From CAZAMT01 sp964486145 (GTDB lineage Bacteria; Bacteroidota; Bacteroidia; Bacteroidales; JAAAOM01): a DNA stretch of 8,625 nt. The notes under the pieces are model-generated. The model did no database searches, was not told where the DNA came from, and saw only the letters and a list, made by a program, of their open reading frames with translations. Positions 1-5,570 of this stretch are shown piece by piece (positions within the stretch are counted from its first letter, which is position 1; each line of letters begins with the position of its first letter). The translations under genes were made by a program, and so were the position numbers. Location: assembly GCA_964486145.1 (NCBI GenBank), contig CAZAMT010000170.1:1-8625 (forward strand), read 5' to 3'.

Positions 1-84
1 GAAGAAACACTGGTTTATCTAAAAATACAAGCGGGTAACAACAAGGACATTCTAATTACCGATAAAACCGGAAACTATGAATAA
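1..84 (+). CDS. C-terminal end of an unidentified protein (partial)
   Basis: Frame 1 is open from the first base to a TAA at 82-84 and gives 27 residues ending in DILITDKTGNYE. The start lies outside the window. The fragment alternates hydrophobic and polar residues like short beta strands (TLVYLKIQ, DILITD) and has no membrane segment. I do not recognise the family; a tail this short cannot be assigned. It converges on the minus-strand gene at 167-538, with 82 bp between the two stop codons. That it is a real gene end is inferred from the in-frame reading and the natural stop just before a non-coding gap. Confidence 0.5.
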   Translation, partial: EETLVYLKIQAGNNKDILITDKTGNYE

Positions 85-166
85 TGTAATATATGTTAAT
101 AACTGATTTTATTTACATGAACCTAACCTCAGTTTATTTATAGCTCTGCACAAACGGAAAGACTAT

Positions 167-538
167 TTATTCTTTTTTTTCGTCCAAATCATCAAAATCA
201 ACATCCGTGTAATCACTCCCTACCTTTTCCTCAACGCGTTCTGCCTCAAATTCTTCTCTTTTAGCACTTTTGATAAAGTCAATCACATCAGTCAGACCGT
301 CAACAAATTTGTCAAAATCTTCCTTGTAAAGAAAAACCTTGTGCTTTTCAAAAAAATAATGACCTTCTCGATTAAAACGTTTTTTACTTTCGGTAATTGT
401 TAAGTAGTAATCGTTTCTGCGGGTAGCTTTTACATCAAAAAAATATGTGCGCTTTCCAGCTCTGACAGCTTTGGAAAAAATTTCCTCACGTACCTTTTTT
501 TCTGTACCTTCATTTTTTTCAATGCCTTCTTCCATCAT
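167..538 (-). CDS. PUR-alpha-like DNA/RNA-binding protein (DUF3276 family)
   Basis: This 123-residue protein matches my memory of the DUF3276 family, small Bacteroidota proteins related to the PUR-alpha single-stranded nucleic-acid-binding fold and to Borrelia BpuR. One PUR-type repeat spans about residues 16-92: REEIFSKAVRAGKRTYFFDVK, then a basic, aromatic strand region (TRRNDYYLTITESKKRF), then YFFEKHKVFLYKEDFDKF and an amphipathic helix. A single repeat normally works as a dimer. The last 30 residues are strongly acidic (DYTDVDFDDLDEKKE). Two ATG codons sit in tandem at the start and either could be used. A good Bacteroidota promoter lies about 36-70 bp upstream on the minus strand. The gene is divergent from nusB. 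Family assignment is confident; the actual target (mRNA or DNA) is unknown. Confidence 0.9.
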   Translation of the reverse strand: MMEEGIEKNEGTEKKVREEIFSKAVRAGKRTYFFDVKATRRNDYYLTITESKKRFNREGHYFFEKHKVFLYKEDFDKFVDGLTDVIDFIKSAKREEFEAERVEEKVGSDYTDVDFDDLDEKKE

Positions 539-573
539 ATCTAAAGATTTAGTTTAGTTGAACTTTGATAAAT

Positions 574-607
574 CAAAAATAAAAATTTTTTTCTCAATAC
601 TATCAAA
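574..607 (-). promoter_or_regulatory. Candidate promoter of the PUR-like gene
   Basis: Read on the minus strand, a -33-like TTTG (plus-strand CAAA at 604-607) is followed after 22 bp by TATTTTTG (plus-strand CAAAAATA at 574-581). This is a perfect match to the Bacteroidota -7 consensus TAnnTTTG. It would give a leader of roughly 30 nt before the ATG at 538. The match and spacing are seen directly; activity is inferred. Confidence 0.55.
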
Positions 608-742
608 ATATTGATTTTTAAAAGTAAGTGGTACATATATTTTATAACATTTATTTGTTTAAACCTGAAAGTTTTAATCTTAATTCAGGTATACTAACTA
701 CCCTGCTGTTAAGTACGCTAAGGTATATTACACTAAGATAAA

Positions 743-791
743 AAACAAATAATATTTGTTTAATTTTATTTTCAAGCAATTAAACAAATAT
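743..791. repeat. Overlapping inverted repeats upstream of nusB
   Basis: Two alternative hairpins share sequence here. The first pairs AAACAAATA (743-751) with TATTTGTTT (753-761) across one base. The second pairs ATATTTGTTTAATT (752-765) with AATTAAACAAATAT (778-791): 14 perfect bp around a 12-nt loop. Both cannot form at once, because 753-761 is used in each. A further direct copy of TATTTGTTTAA is at 652-662. There is no GC-rich stem and no T-tract, so this is not an obvious terminator. A protein-binding site is possible. Chance in AT-rich DNA cannot be excluded, though 14 perfect pairs is long. Confidence 0.6.
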
Positions 792-821
792 CCGGACAGA
801 TGTTGCATAATTGCTGACAAT

Positions 822-851
822 ATTTTCAAATTGTTTACATTATTTGAAAAT
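822..851. promoter_or_regulatory. Inverted repeat (possible operator) overlapping the nusB promoter
   Basis: ATTTTCAAAT (822-831) is repeated as its exact reverse complement ATTTGAAAAT (842-851), separated by 10 bp. The half-site centres are 20 bp apart, about two helical turns, as expected for a dimeric regulator binding one face of the DNA. It lies immediately upstream of the -7 element at 857-864 and covers the -33 region. The repeat is seen directly; an operator function is inferred. Confidence 0.4.
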
Positions 852-864
852 TACCTTACCTTTG
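831..864 (+). promoter_or_regulatory. Candidate nusB promoter
   Basis: TACCTTTG at 857-864 is a perfect TAnnTTTG -7 element. A -33-like TTGTTT lies at 831-836, 20 bp upstream. Transcription would start near 871, leaving a leader of about 40 nt before the nusB ATG at 914. Confidence 0.6.
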
Positions 865-913
865 CACAATTTTATAATTGATTGGTATTATCAGTTTATA
901 CTGAATTAATAAT

Positions 914-1867
914 ATGATTAGCAGGAGATTACTAAGGATAAAAATAATGCAGGTATTATACGCATATTATAAATCCGACGAGAGGGGGCAGATCAATAAA
1001 TTTGAAAAACAACTTTTTCATAGCATCGATAAAACCTATGAACTTTATTTTCTGATGTTTCTGCTAATTCTTGATTTATCAAAGTATGCCGAATCCAGAA
1101 TTGAACTGGCAAAAAATAAAAAGCGTCCTACGGACGAAGATCTGCATCCCAACACCAAATTTATCAACAACCGCTTTATACGTCAGTTGGCAGTAAACAA
1201 TCAGCTCAATAAATTTATTGCAGAGAAAGGTATCAGTTGGGTAAATGAGCCAGAACTTGTAAAAAATCTGTTCACTCGTATCGCTGATACCCAATATTTT
1301 AAACAATACATGGCCAGTGATATCGACACTTATGATTGGGATAAAAAACTGATAACCAAGATGTTATCTGAGGATATTCTCAATTTTGAACCACTGTATC
1401 ATGCTCTTGAAGAACAAAGTATTTTTTGGAATGATGACATTGATTTTACAATTAGCATGGTCATAAAAACGGTCAAAGCGTTCAAGCAGTCGGATGCCGA
1501 ATTTGCCCAGTTAATGCCATTATTTAAAAATGAAGATGACATGAATTTTGCTAAAACGTTGTTCCGAAAATCAATCCTACAAAAAGATGAACACATCAAA
1601 ATCATCGATAGCTTCACGATGAACTGGGATGTTGAGCGCATTGCTTTTATGGATATTCTTATCATGCAAATTGCAATTACTGAACTGGTTGAATTCCCAT
1701 CCATTCCTGTAAAGGTAACACTTAATGAGTTCATTGAAATTTCAAAATATTATAGTACAACAAAAAGTAGTACATTTATAAATGGCGTATTGGATAAAAT
1801 TATCCATAAGCTAAAAGAAGACAAAAAAATTGTAAAGCAAGGAAGAGGCTTAATTGGTGAAATTTAA
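914..1867 (+). CDS. nusB: Transcription antitermination protein NusB, long Bacteroidota form
   Basis: NusB binds boxA RNA together with NusE (ribosomal protein S10) and lets RNA polymerase read through rRNA operons. The protein is 317 residues, against about 140 in Escherichia coli. Long versions are usual in Bacteroidota. The N-terminus keeps the NusB-like start RRLLRIKIMQVLYAYYK (4-20). A long, mostly helical, charged segment follows (about 30-215). The recognisable NusB helical core is at the C-terminus, about 215-300: NWDVERIAFMDILIMQIAI (237-255), then IPVKVTLNEFIEISKYYS (264-281) and STFINGVLDKI (286-296). The ATG at 914 begins directly with the conserved motif, so the start is well supported. 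It is the first gene of the plus-strand cluster and has a good promoter upstream. Confidence 0.92.
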   Translation: MISRRLLRIKIMQVLYAYYKSDERGQINKFEKQLFHSIDKTYELYFLMFLLILDLSKYAESRIELAKNKKRPTDEDLHPNTKFINNRFIRQLAVNNQLNKFIAEKGISWVNEPELVKNLFTRIADTQYFKQYMASDIDTYDWDKKLITKMLSEDILNFEPLYHALEEQSIFWNDDIDFTISMVIKTVKAFKQSDAEFAQLMPLFKNEDDMNFAKTLFRKSILQKDEHIKIIDSFTMNWDVERIAFMDILIMQIAITELVEFPSIPVKVTLNEFIEISKYYSTTKSSTFINGVLDKIIHKLKEDKKIVKQGRGLIGEI

Positions 1868-1880
1868 AACAATAAAAATA

Positions 1881-1914
1881 TTTGCAAATACACCAAAAAA
1901 AGAACATACCTTAG
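1881..1914 (+). promoter_or_regulatory. Candidate internal promoter before yajC
   Basis: The 96-bp gap between nusB and yajC contains TTTG (1881-1884) and, after 22 bp, TACCTTAG (1907-1914). The latter differs from TAnnTTTG at one base. The -33 element sits in a perfect 12-bp palindrome, TATTTGCAAATA (1879-1890), which could be a regulator site. yajC may therefore be transcribed partly on its own. This is inferred from the motif match only. Confidence 0.4.
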
Positions 1915-1963
1915 CAATTACAGCTAATGTGAAAACCAATGTTTAATTAATAAATTTTTAGAA

Positions 1964-2287
1964 ATGAATTTACTTTATGTATTATTGTTAACACCTCCTG
2001 CAGAAGGACAAGGTAATCCTTACTCCGGATTAATCATGATGTTGCTTATTCTGTTGGTATTCTATTTTTTCATGATCAGACCACAGATGAAACGGCAAAA
2101 AGAACTGAAAAATTTCCGTGAAAACATTAAAAAGGGAGACAAAATCATTACAACTGGTGGTATTTACGGAAAAATTACTGATATTTCAAATAACATTGTC
2201 ACCATTGAAGTGGAAGACAAAGTAAAAATGAAAGTTGATAAAAGTGCTGTTTTAAAAGATAACTCAGATCTTAATCAACAGAAATAA
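1964..2287 (+). CDS. yajC: Sec translocase accessory subunit YajC
   Basis: YajC is a small inner-membrane protein that associates with SecDF and the SecYEG channel during protein export. The 107 residues show the family layout. There is a short periplasmic N-terminus (PPAEGQGNPY) and one membrane helix at about 20-38 (LIMMLLILLVFYFFMI). The diagnostic MIRPQMKRQKE junction follows (37-47), then a cytoplasmic beta domain with KKGDKIITTGGIYGKI (56-71) and a lysine-rich strand region. The length is normal for the family. It lies 96 bp after nusB and is followed by an intrinsic terminator 10 bp beyond its stop codon, so some transcripts should end here. Confidence 0.96.
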   Translation: MNLLYVLLLTPPAEGQGNPYSGLIMMLLILLVFYFFMIRPQMKRQKELKNFRENIKKGDKIITTGGIYGKITDISNNIVTIEVEDKVKMKVDKSAVLKDNSDLNQQK

Positions 2288-2297
2288 TTAAAAATCG

Positions 2298-2330
2298 GGT
2301 TCAACGTTATTAATGTTGAACTCTTTTTTT
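2298..2330 (+). terminator. Rho-independent terminator between yajC and ybbR
   Basis: GGTTCAACGTT (2298-2308) pairs with AATGTTGAACT (2312-2322), an 11-bp stem including two G-U pairs and a 3-nt loop. It is followed by TCTTTTTTT (2322-2330). The T-tract ends at the base before the ATG at 2331, the likely start of ybbR. It could end yajC transcripts or act as an attenuator for ybbR-coaE. Confidence 0.8.
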
Positions 2331-3359
2331 ATGGATAAGTCAACAAAAAATACTTTCTTTTCATATCTGAACATTCGTTCTATTGCCCGTAAATATCAGG
2401 AAATTCGAAAAAAATCCGGGCAAAAAATCCTTGTGTTTTTATTCTTTGTTGCACTGTCAGCTCTTATTTGGTTTTTCAATGCTCTTGGAAAAGACTATTC
2501 TACTTACATTTCTTTTCCGGTACGCTACATTAACTTTCCTTCAGGAAAAGTACTGACAAATGACGTACCTGGCCGATTGCTCCTGAAAGTAAATGCCAAA
2601 GGCAATACAATCTTTAAATATCAGTTGCGTTCCAATATCAATCCTGTCGTTTTTGATGTTCAGTCATTTGCCCCCAATGAATTATCGGAGGCCAGTCAGG
2701 GAAAATTCTACGTTTTAACCTCCCTTGCCAGGGAACGCTTGCAGGGACAGTTAAAGCAGGAAATTCAAATAACTGATATTGAACCTGACACTTTATTTTT
2801 TGAATTTGCCAGCACTGAATCAAAACGAGTATCAGTATCTGAAAATGTTTCAGTAAGTCTTGAAAAGCAATACATGCAAAAAGGAAACATTCGGGTTAAA
2901 CCCGATTCAGTGACCATCACAGGTCCAAATACAATTATTGATTCTATCAATTCGGTATCAACCAAACCATACCATTTAAAAAATTTCAATGATTCCATAA
3001 GCAAATCGGTTGACTTGCAAAAAATTGGCAATGTGGAGTATTCTACTGACGAGGTGCAAATTACTATGTATGCTGAACGCTTTACCGAATCAGACCTAAA
3101 AATACCTGTACGGGTGAATAATTTGCCGGATACCATCCAGTTAAAAACATTTCCGCGTCAGGTAAAGGTAACATTCAAGGTGGGTTTAAGCGATTATGAG
3201 AAAATATCCCCCGAAATGTTCAGGGCAGCAGTAAATTTTGACAGTACATTGCTCCTCAATCCTCCCAGGAAACTGGATGTGCGTCTGGAAAAATATCCGG
3301 GATTCATAACCTCGGTAAAACACAATCCAACAAGTGTCGATTATATTCTTGAGAGATAA
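2331..3359 (+). CDS. ybbR: YbbR-domain membrane-anchored protein
   Basis: The protein is 342 residues from the ATG at 2331. An in-frame ATG at 2313 exists, but it lies inside the terminator hairpin and would add only MLNSFF, so I prefer 2331. A basic cytoplasmic stretch of about 30 residues is followed by one membrane helix (ILVFLFFVALSALIWFFNAL, about 33-52). The rest is extracytoplasmic beta-rich sequence with YbbR-type repeats. One starts near YSTYISFPVRYINFP, a second contains RVKPDSVTITGP, and a third begins near LKIPVRVNNLP. In Firmicutes the homologue CdaR regulates the diadenylate cyclase CdaA; no cyclase gene is visible here and the role in Bacteroidota is unclear. Its stop overlaps the coaE start by one base (TAATG), implying translational coupling. 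Confidence 0.88.
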   Translation: MDKSTKNTFFSYLNIRSIARKYQEIRKKSGQKILVFLFFVALSALIWFFNALGKDYSTYISFPVRYINFPSGKVLTNDVPGRLLLKVNAKGNTIFKYQLRSNINPVVFDVQSFAPNELSEASQGKFYVLTSLARERLQGQLKQEIQITDIEPDTLFFEFASTESKRVSVSENVSVSLEKQYMQKGNIRVKPDSVTITGPNTIIDSINSVSTKPYHLKNFNDSISKSVDLQKIGNVEYSTDEVQITMYAERFTESDLKIPVRVNNLPDTIQLKTFPRQVKVTFKVGLSDYEKISPEMFRAAVNFDSTLLLNPPRKLDVRLEKYPGFITSVKHNPTSVDYILER

Positions 3360-3961
3360 TGTTGAAAGTAGGCATAACAGGTGGCATTGGATCTGGTAAA
3401 TCCTTGATTTGTAAAGTTTTTGAGCTATTGGGCATCCCTGTTTTCAATTCAGATTCGGAAGCAAAAAACATCATGAATTCGGATCAGGAGGTGATGAACA
3501 ACCTGAAAGATCTATTGGGAACAAAAGCATACAATAACAACGGATTGAATCGTGATTTCCTTCGTCAAACAATTTTTAAAAACAGAAACCTTCTTGAAAA
3601 AATCAACACGATCGTGCATCCGGCAGTGCGAAAATATTTTCGTGCATGGTGTGAGCATCATACAGAATATCCATATGTAATCCAGGAAGCTGCCATTCTT
3701 TTTGAGAGTGGAGCAAGTCAGCAACTCGACAGGGTTATTACCATTTATTCCCCGGAGCATATCCGCATCAAAAGAACTGTTGATCGCGATGGCACTTCGG
3801 TTGAGGAAGTAAAGAGAATTATTGAAAAACAAATGCCTGATAGTGAAAAAATAAAGCGATCCGATGCTGTTATTTACAACTACGACCCTTATATGGTATT
3901 ACCCCAGGTGGTTGAAATTTATAATAATCTGATCAGCTTAAGCAGTAACTTACTAATTTGA
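3359..3961 (+). CDS. coaE: Dephospho-CoA kinase
   Basis: CoaE phosphorylates the 3'-hydroxyl of the ribose of dephospho-CoA using ATP, the last step of coenzyme A synthesis, in the cytoplasm. The 200-residue length is normal. The P-loop GITGGIGSGKS is at 5-15. The substrate-binding segment is VFNSDSEAK (28-36), with Asp32 in the place of the family's catalytic aspartate. VIQEAAILFES (107-117) matches the usual P-LLFE strand. The lid has RTVDRDG (139-145) followed by RIIEKQ (153-158), and SDAVIYN (168-174) is the usual C-terminal motif. The ATG overlaps the ybbR stop by one base, so it is co-transcribed and probably translationally coupled. The ybbR-coaE pair recurs in Bacteroidota. Confidence 0.96.
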   Translation: MLKVGITGGIGSGKSLICKVFELLGIPVFNSDSEAKNIMNSDQEVMNNLKDLLGTKAYNNNGLNRDFLRQTIFKNRNLLEKINTIVHPAVRKYFRAWCEHHTEYPYVIQEAAILFESGASQQLDRVITIYSPEHIRIKRTVDRDGTSVEEVKRIIEKQMPDSEKIKRSDAVIYNYDPYMVLPQVVEIYNNLISLSSNLLI

Positions 3962-3995
3962 TAATTATTTAATACATACGCACATTATTTTTATT

Positions 3996-4715
3996 ATGGC
4001 AAAATTTGGCAAATGGCTTGGAGCAGGAGTCGGTTTATTTTTTGGCGGCCCCATCGGTGCGCTCATTGGTTTTGGCTTAGGTTCGGTGGCTGATGCTATC
4101 GAAATTGATGAAAACATTTTGGAGAAGCGTGCCACGCCCGGGGATTTCCGGCTAAGCCTGCTCGTGCTCGTTGCTGCAGTAATGAAAGCTGATGGAAAAG
4201 TCATGCGTTCGGAGCTTGAATATGTGAAACAGTTTTTTGCTACTAATTTTGGTATAGGAAAAACTTCAGAGGCCATGGTTTTGCTTCGTGATTTGTTAAA
4301 ACAAAACATTCCGTTGCAGGATGTTACCCTCCAAATAAAAAAAGGGCTTGATTATCCATCCAGACTCCAGTTGCTGCATTTTCTCTATGGTCTGGGTTCA
4401 GCCGATGGAAGCTTGACCAATAAGGAAATGAATATTATAGAAATTATTGGAAATTACCTTGGAATATCAGGTGCTGACAAGGCTTCCATCAAATCCATGT
4501 TTGTTTCCGAACAAAATTCAGACTATAAAATGATTGGAGTTGACGTGAAGGCTTCAAATGATGAAATCAAAAAAGCGTACCGGCAAATGGCTATAAAATA
4601 CCATCCGGATAAAGTTGGATACCTCGGAGAAGATGTAAAACAAGCTGCTGAAGCAAAATTTGCAAAAATTAATGAAGCCTACAACCGAATTAAAAAAGCC
4701 AGAGGTTTTAACTAA
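3996..4715 (+). CDS. TerB-like and J-domain protein (DjlA-like co-chaperone)
   Basis: This 239-residue protein has three parts. The N-terminus (about 8-33) is a glycine-zipper hydrophobic segment, GAGVGLFFGGPIGALIGFG, that probably inserts in or contacts a membrane. A helical TerB/DjlA-type domain spans about 48-170 and has two acidic repeats, KADGKVMRSE (64-73) and SADGSLTNKE (135-144), like TerB metal-binding loops. A C-terminal J domain (about 176-239) carries the HPD triad at 203-205 in KYHPDK, needed to stimulate the ATPase of DnaK. The order matches DjlA, a membrane-anchored DnaK co-chaperone in E. coli, though the N-terminal segment differs from a simple anchor. It lies 34 bp after coaE and probably shares its transcript. 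The client is unknown. Confidence 0.85.
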   Translation: MAKFGKWLGAGVGLFFGGPIGALIGFGLGSVADAIEIDENILEKRATPGDFRLSLLVLVAAVMKADGKVMRSELEYVKQFFATNFGIGKTSEAMVLLRDLLKQNIPLQDVTLQIKKGLDYPSRLQLLHFLYGLGSADGSLTNKEMNIIEIIGNYLGISGADKASIKSMFVSEQNSDYKMIGVDVKASNDEIKKAYRQMAIKYHPDKVGYLGEDVKQAAEAKFAKINEAYNRIKKARGFN

Positions 4716-4727
4716 TCATGTGGCATC

Positions 4728-4748
4728 AATTTTGACGTCTTCAAAATT
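4728..4748 (+). terminator. Weak candidate terminator after the J-domain gene
   Basis: AATTTTGA (4728-4735) pairs perfectly with TCAAAATT (4741-4748) around a 5-nt loop, followed by AATTTTAAAA. The stem is AT-rich and there is no clean T-tract, so it would be a weak terminator at best. Its position, 12 bp after the stop and before a new promoter, is suitable. Confidence 0.3.
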
Positions 4749-4762
4749 AATTTTAAAACTCG

Positions 4763-4796
4763 TTTAAAAAACTATAAAACTATTTTTTTAGATTTG
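4763..4796 (+). promoter_or_regulatory. Candidate promoter of the DUF5606 gene
   Basis: TAGATTTG at 4789-4796 is a perfect TAnnTTTG -7 element. A -33-like TTTA lies at 4763-4766, 22 bp upstream. Transcription would begin around 4803, leaving a very short leader before the ATG at 4821. Confidence 0.5.
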
Positions 4797-4820
4797 CATG
4801 CTGATTAAAAAAACATACAT

Positions 4821-5366
4821 ATGGCATTGAAAGATATTTTAGCAATTTCAGGAAAACCAGGTTTATATAAGTTTATTTCGCAGGGACGTAATGGAATTAT
4901 CGTTGAATCATTAACAGACAACAAAAGAATCCATGCGCCTGCCACTGCAAAAATCAGTGCACTTGAGGATATTGCCATCTTCACTGACGAAGAAGAAGTA
5001 TCTCTTCAAGATGTATTCAAAAAAATAAACGAAAAAGAAGAAGGTGGAAAAACCATTGACCACAAATCCAGTCCGGAAGAACTTAAATCTTACATGGTCG
5101 ATGTATTACCGAATTACGACAGGGACAGAGTTTATGTGTCTGATTTAAAGAAACTGTACCAGTGGTACAACATTCTGCACGACCTGGACATGCTAACGTT
5201 CGAAGAAGAAGAAGAAGAAGAAGAAGAAACCAACGACGATGCTGATGCATCGTCCGGTGAAGATTCAATGAAAAAAACCACGGAAGAAGAATCAACCGAC
5301 CAAAAACCGCGAAACGAGACATCCGATAATAACGAAAATGAATCAAATCAGGAACCAAAAGACTGA
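4821..5366 (+). CDS. DUF5606 family protein with acidic low-complexity tail
   Basis: I recognise the N-terminal half (about 1-125) as DUF5606, a Bacteroidota family of unknown function. It opens with MALKDILAISGKPGLYKFIS and NGIIVESL, then an ISALEDIAIFTDEEEVSLQDVF segment (45-66) and a helical end around SDLKKLYQWYNIL (107-119). The fold at the start looks like a small beta barrel; this is inference. From residue 128 the protein is a disordered acidic tail. It starts with nine glutamates encoded by nine GAA codons and continues rich in Glu, Asp, Ser and Asn to the end. There is no signal peptide or membrane segment, so it is probably cytoplasmic. A clear promoter precedes it and both neighbours are some distance away, so it is likely monocistronic. 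Confidence 0.85.
   Translation: MALKDILAISGKPGLYKFISQGRNGIIVESLTDNKRIHAPATAKISALEDIAIFTDEEEVSLQDVFKKINEKEEGGKTIDHKSSPEELKSYMVDVLPNYDRDRVYVSDLKKLYQWYNILHDLDMLTFEEEEEEEEETNDDADASSGEDSMKKTTEEESTDQKPRNETSDNNENESNQEPKD
5202..5228 (+). repeat. (GAA)9 trinucleotide microsatellite inside the DUF5606 gene
   Basis: Nine uninterrupted GAA codons encode a run of nine glutamates at the start of the acidic tail. Glutamate could also be encoded by GAG, so the perfect codon identity indicates expansion by slippage. Copy-number change would alter tail length without shifting frame. Confidence 0.9.
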
Positions 5367-5436
5367 TTCTTCTTAAGCTGTATCTGTTTTGTAAACCTAC
5401 ATTATTTTTCACTTGACACCGGATATTTGAACGGTT

Positions 5437-5460
5437 GCAAATGAAAAAATTTCAGTTTGC
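5437..5460. repeat. Intergenic hairpin between the DUF5606 and fucosidase genes
   Basis: GCAAATGAAA (5437-5446) pairs with TTTCA, a bulged G at 5455, then TTTGC (5450-5460). This gives 10 bp around a three-A loop. No T-tract follows on either strand, so it is not a standard terminator. Short direct copies of CCGGATA lie on either side of it. It sits in a 204-bp gap (5367-5570) that otherwise shows only a weak promoter candidate and a short antisense reading frame. Confidence 0.4.
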
Positions 5461-5508
5461 CCCGGATAATATCAATGCCTTCATAATAATTCGCTTCGTG
5501 AACAGGTG

Positions 5509-5537
5509 TTTATTCATATCAAAATAGAATACCTTTA
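5509..5537 (+). promoter_or_regulatory. Weak candidate promoter of the fucosidase gene
   Basis: TACCTTTA at 5530-5537 is one base from TAnnTTTG. The nearest -33-like element is TTTA at 5509-5512, with a short spacing of 17 bp. Transcription would start about 25 bp before the ATG at 5571. The poor -33 spacing suggests that an activator may be needed, but this is inference. Confidence 0.3.
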
Positions 5538-5570
5538 CGATTGATATTTCAAATAAAACACATCAGAACC

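Larger units (their letters stand above)
539..913. other. Divergent control region between the PUR-like gene and nusB
   Basis: This 375-bp gap is very AT-rich, and I found no convincing gene or RNA in it. It contains the promoter of the PUR-like gene (574-607) and the nusB promoter (831-864). It also holds four copies of TATTTGTTT in both orientations, a 14-bp inverted repeat at 752-791, a 10-bp inverted repeat at 822-851 overlapping the nusB promoter, and a weaker 7-bp inverted repeat (ACCTGAA at 663-669, TTCAGGT at 684-690). Confidence 0.6.

Noticed and set aside
85..166. Possible shared terminator between the converging genes at the left edge
   Set aside because: Only a 6-bp AACTGA/TCAGTT pair with a long loop was found, and the T-run at 173-180 is inside the PUR-like coding region.
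663..690. ACCTGAA/TTCAGGT inverted repeat as a terminator or riboswitch
   Set aside because: A seven-base stem with a 14-nt loop and no T-tract or conserved aptamer features is not enough to support a call.
1399..1734. Open frame of 111 codons antisense to nusB
   Set aside because: It lies wholly inside a confident gene on the other strand, has no family resemblance, and has no promoter or context of its own.
2313..2330. Upstream ATG giving ybbR six extra residues (MLNSFF)
   Set aside because: It lies inside the hairpin and T-tract of a strong terminator, and the next in-frame ATG at 2331 gives a complete protein with a normal cytoplasmic N-terminus.
3965..4309. Antisense open frame of 114 codons over the J-domain gene
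   Set aside because: It is a Ser/Pro-rich shadow of the glycine-rich plus-strand sequence, with no recognisable features.
4821..5366. Acidic tail of the DUF5606 protein as a coiled coil
   Set aside because: It lacks heptad hydrophobic residues; the run of Glu, Asp, Ser and Asn fits disorder better.
5083..5412. Antisense open frame with a poly-leucine run
   Set aside because: The leucine run is only the complement of the (GAA)9 repeat in the DUF5606 gene, so it is a compositional shadow.
5541..5570. TTG start adding ten residues to the fucosidase
   Set aside because: The ATG at 5571 begins a proper signal peptide. The extra residues would put a charged stretch before it, and the TTG overlaps the expected transcription start.
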